Positions 33,381-36,141 of a stretch of 36,141 nucleotides of DNA are shown here, piece after piece (position 1 is the stretch's first letter; each line of letters begins with the position of its first letter). The position numbers and the translations under genes were made by a program. Source of the stretch: Bacteroidales bacterium. Lineage in GTDB: Bacteria > Bacteroidota > Bacteroidia > Bacteroidales > Muribaculaceae. The notes beneath the pieces are model-generated. The model did no database searches and had not been told where the DNA came from. It was given only the letters and a program-made list of their open reading frames with translations. The DNA is taken from contig JAAVFG010000005.1 in the NCBI GenBank assembly GCA_014800895.1, positions 1 to 36,141 on the forward strand, in the 5' to 3' direction.

Positions 33381-34895
33381 ATGGAAGAAAAAGATATAGC
33401 ACTTCTTGCCGAAAAAGGTATATCGCAAGAGAGATTTGAAGAGCAGCTGCAGATGTTGAAAGATGGGTTCCCCTATCTTCGTCTTGAAGCTCCCGCCACA
33501 ATCGGGCATGGCATAACTGCCGTATCTCCTGAAATGGAAGCTACAGCCGACAGATGCTGGAAGGAATTTCTTGAGGCGGGAGGAACAGTCCTTAAGATGG
33601 TGCCCGCAAGTGGCGCCGCCTCCCGGATGTTCAAGGATATATTTTCCTTTCTGAATTCCAAAAAGAATAAGCCGGAGGATGACTTCATGACAAATTTCTT
33701 CAATAATATTGAAGACTTTGCTTTCTTCCCGCTGCTAAACTTCATGTGCGTCTCGCTCTATGGCAAGAGCGTTGACTCAATGATTAAAGAGAAAAGATAT
33801 AAGGAGATTGCCGAGGCTCTTATCGAGAAGATCGGTCTTAACTACGGTTATCTCCCTAAGGCGTTACTGAGTTTCCATAAAGTAAAAGGGGGTATACGTA
33901 CCGCTATCGAGGAACACCTCGCGGAGGGCGCTCAATATGCAGCCGGAAAAGATAAGAAGGTCAAAGTTCATTTTACTGTTTCTCCCGAACATCTTCCGTT
34001 GGCGGAAATGAAAGTGGAGGAAGTCAAGGGTCATCTCGGACATCAATATGGAGTGGTTTATGAAGTGACATATTCTATACAGAAACCATCCACTGATACT
34101 GTAGCTGCCAATCTTGATGGCTCACCCTACCGCGAGGATGGTAAATTATTCTTCCGTCCCGGTGGTCATGGAGCGCTTATCGAGAATCTGAATGACCTCA
34201 ATGCAGATGTTATCTTCATCAAGAATATTGATAATGTTGTGCCGGACACTTACCGCGAGTCCACTATCCGTTATAAAAAGATATTGGGCGGCGTACTTGT
34301 TGCCACCAAACAGAAGATTGATGAATATTGCAAGCGTCTTGATAAGGGAACACCTTCCGGAGAAGAACTGAAGGAGATGATCTCTTTCCTGCGCAATGTG
34401 CTCTATATCACCAATGACATGACCGACAAGATGACTCCCGAAGACCAGGCAGCCTATATCTTCTCAAAGTTGAATCGTCCTCTTCGTGTCTGCGGCATGG
34501 TAAAGAATGAGGGAGAGCCCGGGGGCGGACCCTGGCTTGTCTATCATGGCGATGGCACAGTCTGTCCGCAGATTCTGGAGTCAACACAGATTGATATGAA
34601 TGATAAGCGATCCAAGGAGATGCTTAAGGAGGCATCCCATTTCAATCCCGTTGACCTTGCAGTGGCGACTAAGAACTATAAGGGGGAGAAATTCAATCTG
34701 CCTGACTTTGTGGATAAGTCCACAGGCTTCATCTCCGAGAAGAGTCGTGAGGGAGTTGAAATCAAGGCTCTGGAACTTCCCGGACTTTGGAACGGAGCCA
34801 TGAGCGATTGGAACACAATCTTTATCGAGGTTCCGGCAGATACGTTCAATCCCGTTAAGACCGTCAACGATCTACTAAGAGAGGCACATCAGTAA
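33381..34895 (+). CDS. DUF4301 family protein
   Basis: Soluble 504-residue protein of DUF4301, common in Bacteroidetes and without a proven function. The characteristic LKMVPASGAASRMFKDI (71-87) resembles a nucleotide-binding loop. Later conserved-looking parts are FRPGGHGALIENLNDLNADVIFIKNIDNVVPD and CGMVKNEGEPGGGPWLVYHGDGTVCPQILEST, which recall sugar-nucleotide transferase folds (inference only). No signal peptide. It stands alone between two terminators. Confidence 0.85.
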   Translation: MEEKDIALLAEKGISQERFEEQLQMLKDGFPYLRLEAPATIGHGITAVSPEMEATADRCWKEFLEAGGTVLKMVPASGAASRMFKDIFSFLNSKKNKPEDDFMTNFFNNIEDFAFFPLLNFMCVSLYGKSVDSMIKEKRYKEIAEALIEKIGLNYGYLPKALLSFHKVKGGIRTAIEEHLAEGAQYAAGKDKKVKVHFTVSPEHLPLAEMKVEEVKGHLGHQYGVVYEVTYSIQKPSTDTVAANLDGSPYREDGKLFFRPGGHGALIENLNDLNADVIFIKNIDNVVPDTYRESTIRYKKILGGVLVATKQKIDEYCKRLDKGTPSGEELKEMISFLRNVLYITNDMTDKMTPEDQAAYIFSKLNRPLRVCGMVKNEGEPGGGPWLVYHGDGTVCPQILESTQIDMNDKRSKEMLKEASHFNPVDLAVATKNYKGEKFNLPDFVDKSTGFISEKSREGVEIKALELPGLWNGAMSDWNTIFIEVPADTFNPVKTVNDLLREAHQ

Positions 34896-34916
34896 AAAGA
34901 ATTTTATAGAAAGTAT

Positions 34917-34955
34917 AAAGCCCCGATAATCATACGTATGATTATCGGGACTTTT
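34917..34955 (+). terminator. Terminator after the DUF4301 gene
   Basis: CCCGATAATCATA (34922-34934) pairs with TATGATTATCGGG (34937-34949), followed by ACTTTT. It starts 22 nt after the stop. Confidence 0.88.
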
Positions 34956-34961
34956 AAATAA

Positions 34962-34993
34962 AAGGGTGTCGGTCTGTGGAGATCGACACCCTT
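34962..34993. other. Second hairpin downstream of the DUF4301 gene
   Basis: AAGGGTGTCG (34962-34971) pairs with CGACACCCTT (34984-34993), with extra pairing in the loop (GTCT with AGAT, one wobble). There is no T-run. It lies between the DUF4301 terminator and the palindromic element, in a gap of about 330 bp that holds no gene. Confidence 0.6.
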
Positions 34994-35004
34994 GTCTAAA
35001 TAAT

Positions 35005-35220
35005 TGCTTATTCTTAGAGTGTGTTTACTTTTAAATGATTTTAGCACAAAGAGATATTTCGGAGGGATTTTTCAAAGTTGAAGAGGGAGTATAGCGGGCT
35101 ATGCGACCGATGAAATCTTTGGAAAAGCACCCGAAAGATCCTTTGTGATGAAATCAAAAAATGAAAACTCTTCATTTGTTAATTTGGTTTAAAAGTAAAC
35201 ACACTCTTAACAGTTAAGCA
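35005..35220. repeat. 216-bp palindromic element, copy B
   Basis: Perfect 20-bp inverted arms at 35016-35035 and 35188-35207, extended imperfectly out to TGCTTA (35005-35010) and TAAGCA (35215-35220). A second nested inverted repeat starts CACAAAG (35045-35051) and ends CTTTGTG (35141-35147). At the centre is the motif GGAGTATAGCGGGCTATG (35086-35103), the reverse complement of the core of the element at 32-49. No target-site duplication and no coding capacity are seen. Its edge is 5 nt from the stop of the minus-strand gene at 35226, so it would form the 3' end of that mRNA. Confidence 0.85.
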
Positions 35221-35225
35221 GAATT

Positions 35226-36141
35226 TTATTTAATCATTCTCTTCTCTACTTTCGATCCCTGACGGATTACGTAGATGCCGGGAGCAAGATTCTCCATGGA
35301 TGAGGCTACACGCATACCGTTAATTGTGAACACCTCCACCGGTGAATCATAATCAATCGCACCATTATCGCTGGAGAAATCCCCGTCGATGATGATATCC
35401 TCAACGCCTGTTTCCTGATTGTTGACTGTAATCTCAACTTTCGGACCGTTGGCATAAAGTGATTCTCCGATAATCTTGCAGTCGGCGTAATCCCCACCTT
35501 CCGCCAAAGCGACTACTTCATCACTGCTTTTCTGAAGAGTTACCAAACCATTTGCATCAACGGTTGCCACAGCAGGATTGGTGGAATACCAGAAGATCTG
35601 AGAAAGTGTCACATCGGCAGGTTCGAGAGTGGCGCGGAGCGAGAAAGTATCGCCGGTATTGCCAACAAGAGTTTGGTCGCCCTCATACTTAATGTCGGTT
35701 GCCACAATCATTGCATAGCTGTCGAAACGATCCCAGCAAGTGTAGGCATCATAATAAGCGTCGATCACTGAGTTATCGCCCGGATCCTGAAGCCAGAGTT
35801 TGCCGGTGTAGTTGCTGAATGTATTGTTAGGAGCGGTCGGAGGAGTCTGGGCTGTGATGCGCACAATGGAAGCCGGGCAGCCGTCGAAAGCTTTCTCACC
35901 GATTGTCTTCACTGCATACCCCATAGTGATCTCCGACAAAGAAGTATTGCCGGCAAAAGCCGATGCACCGATAGTTTCCACATTCTGCGGAACCACCACC
36001 TCAGCGAGCTTCACGCAATTTGCGAATGCACTTTCACCAATTGATTTCAATCCGCCGCCAAGAGTTAGAGATGCAAGATATCGACATCCTGAGAATTCAG
36101 AATCCTTGATCTCCTCTACTGCATTGCCGACCTCTAAGGTT
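35226..36141 (-). CDS. BspA-type leucine-rich-repeat surface protein, 3' part (runs off the window)
   Basis: The reading frame stays open to the window edge, with in-frame LRR sequence (SGCRYLASLTLGGGL) upstream of the first possible start codon, so the N-terminus lies outside. Visible domains in order: at least three BspA-like LRR_5 units with consensus LxxIGxxAFxxC/N (KSIGESAFANC, ETIGASAFAGN, KTIGEKAFDGC); a bacterial Ig-like domain of BIG2 type (ATLEPADVTLSQIFWYSTNPAVATVDANGLV in part); and a type IX secretion-like C-terminus (VFTINGMRVA, LAPGIYVIRQGSKVEKRMIK). Likely an exported or surface-attached adhesin-like protein. Its mRNA would end in the palindromic element at 35005-35220. Confidence 0.85.
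   Translation of the reverse strand, partial: TLEVGNAVEEIKDSEFSGCRYLASLTLGGGLKSIGESAFANCVKLAEVVVPQNVETIGASAFAGNTSLSEITMGYAVKTIGEKAFDGCPASIVRITAQTPPTAPNNTFSNYTGKLWLQDPGDNSVIDAYYDAYTCWDRFDSYAMIVATDIKYEGDQTLVGNTGDTFSLRATLEPADVTLSQIFWYSTNPAVATVDANGLVTLQKSSDEVVALAEGGDYADCKIIGESLYANGPKVEITVNNQETGVEDIIIDGDFSSDNGAIDYDSPVEVFTINGMRVASSMENLAPGIYVIRQGSKVEKRMIK

Noticed and set aside
34962..34993. Terminator for the DUF4301 gene at the second hairpin
   Set aside because: It lacks a T-run, and a stronger terminator lies just upstream at 34917-34955.

Overview
The window reads as chromosomal DNA of an anaerobic gut Bacteroidales, most like Muribaculaceae or a relative. The evidence is a SusC/SusD pair with FecR and an ECF sigma factor, proteins with type IX secretion-like C-termini, a Porin_10-type porin, a DUF4301 protein, an N-terminal-rubredoxin rubrerythrin, and several promoters of the Bacteroidetes form TTTG-N19/20-TAnnTTTG. 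Species assignment is inference; there is no rRNA or tRNA gene in the window.

Layout. 1-210: a palindromic repeat and the rubrerythrin promoter. 211-3669 (+): reverse rubrerythrin, then ruvX, def and ettA, with short direct repeats in each of the three spacers from ruvX to past ettA. 3801-4406 (-): an ECF sigma factor. 4560-5921 (-): a secreted protein made of three similar modules. 6122-13798 (+): TlpA-like lipoprotein, FecR anti-sigma factor, SusC with an STN domain, and SusD, probably one uptake operon signalling to the nearby sigma factor. 13879-14790 (-): ddh for lysine and peptidoglycan precursor synthesis. 14921-16615 (+): an AspT/YidE-type transporter.

16616-24399 is the accessory part. 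A gene-free stretch of about 770 bp holds a strong terminator, several TAnnTTTG boxes and a probable structured RNA of about 340 nt (16896-17237) ending in a U-run. It is followed by a compact three-gene operon: a KAP P-loop NTPase (the family of the phage-exclusion protein PifA), a GmrSD-like DUF262+DUF1524 nuclease, and a second DUF262 protein without a nuclease domain. This is the best candidate for an undescribed system, probably anti-phage. A separately promoted Rpn/PDDEXK_2 nuclease with nine 12-bp tandem repeats follows.

24479-36141 returns to ordinary Bacteroidales genes: a secreted alpha/beta hydrolase and a large outer-membrane beta-barrel protein with a Pro/Gly/Arg tail (-), the divergent kbl/tdh pair for threonine breakdown to glycine and acetyl-CoA, a putative porin, a DUF4301 protein, a 216-bp palindromic element that shares a core motif with the element at the window start, and the 3' part of a BspA-type leucine-rich-repeat protein running off the right edge.
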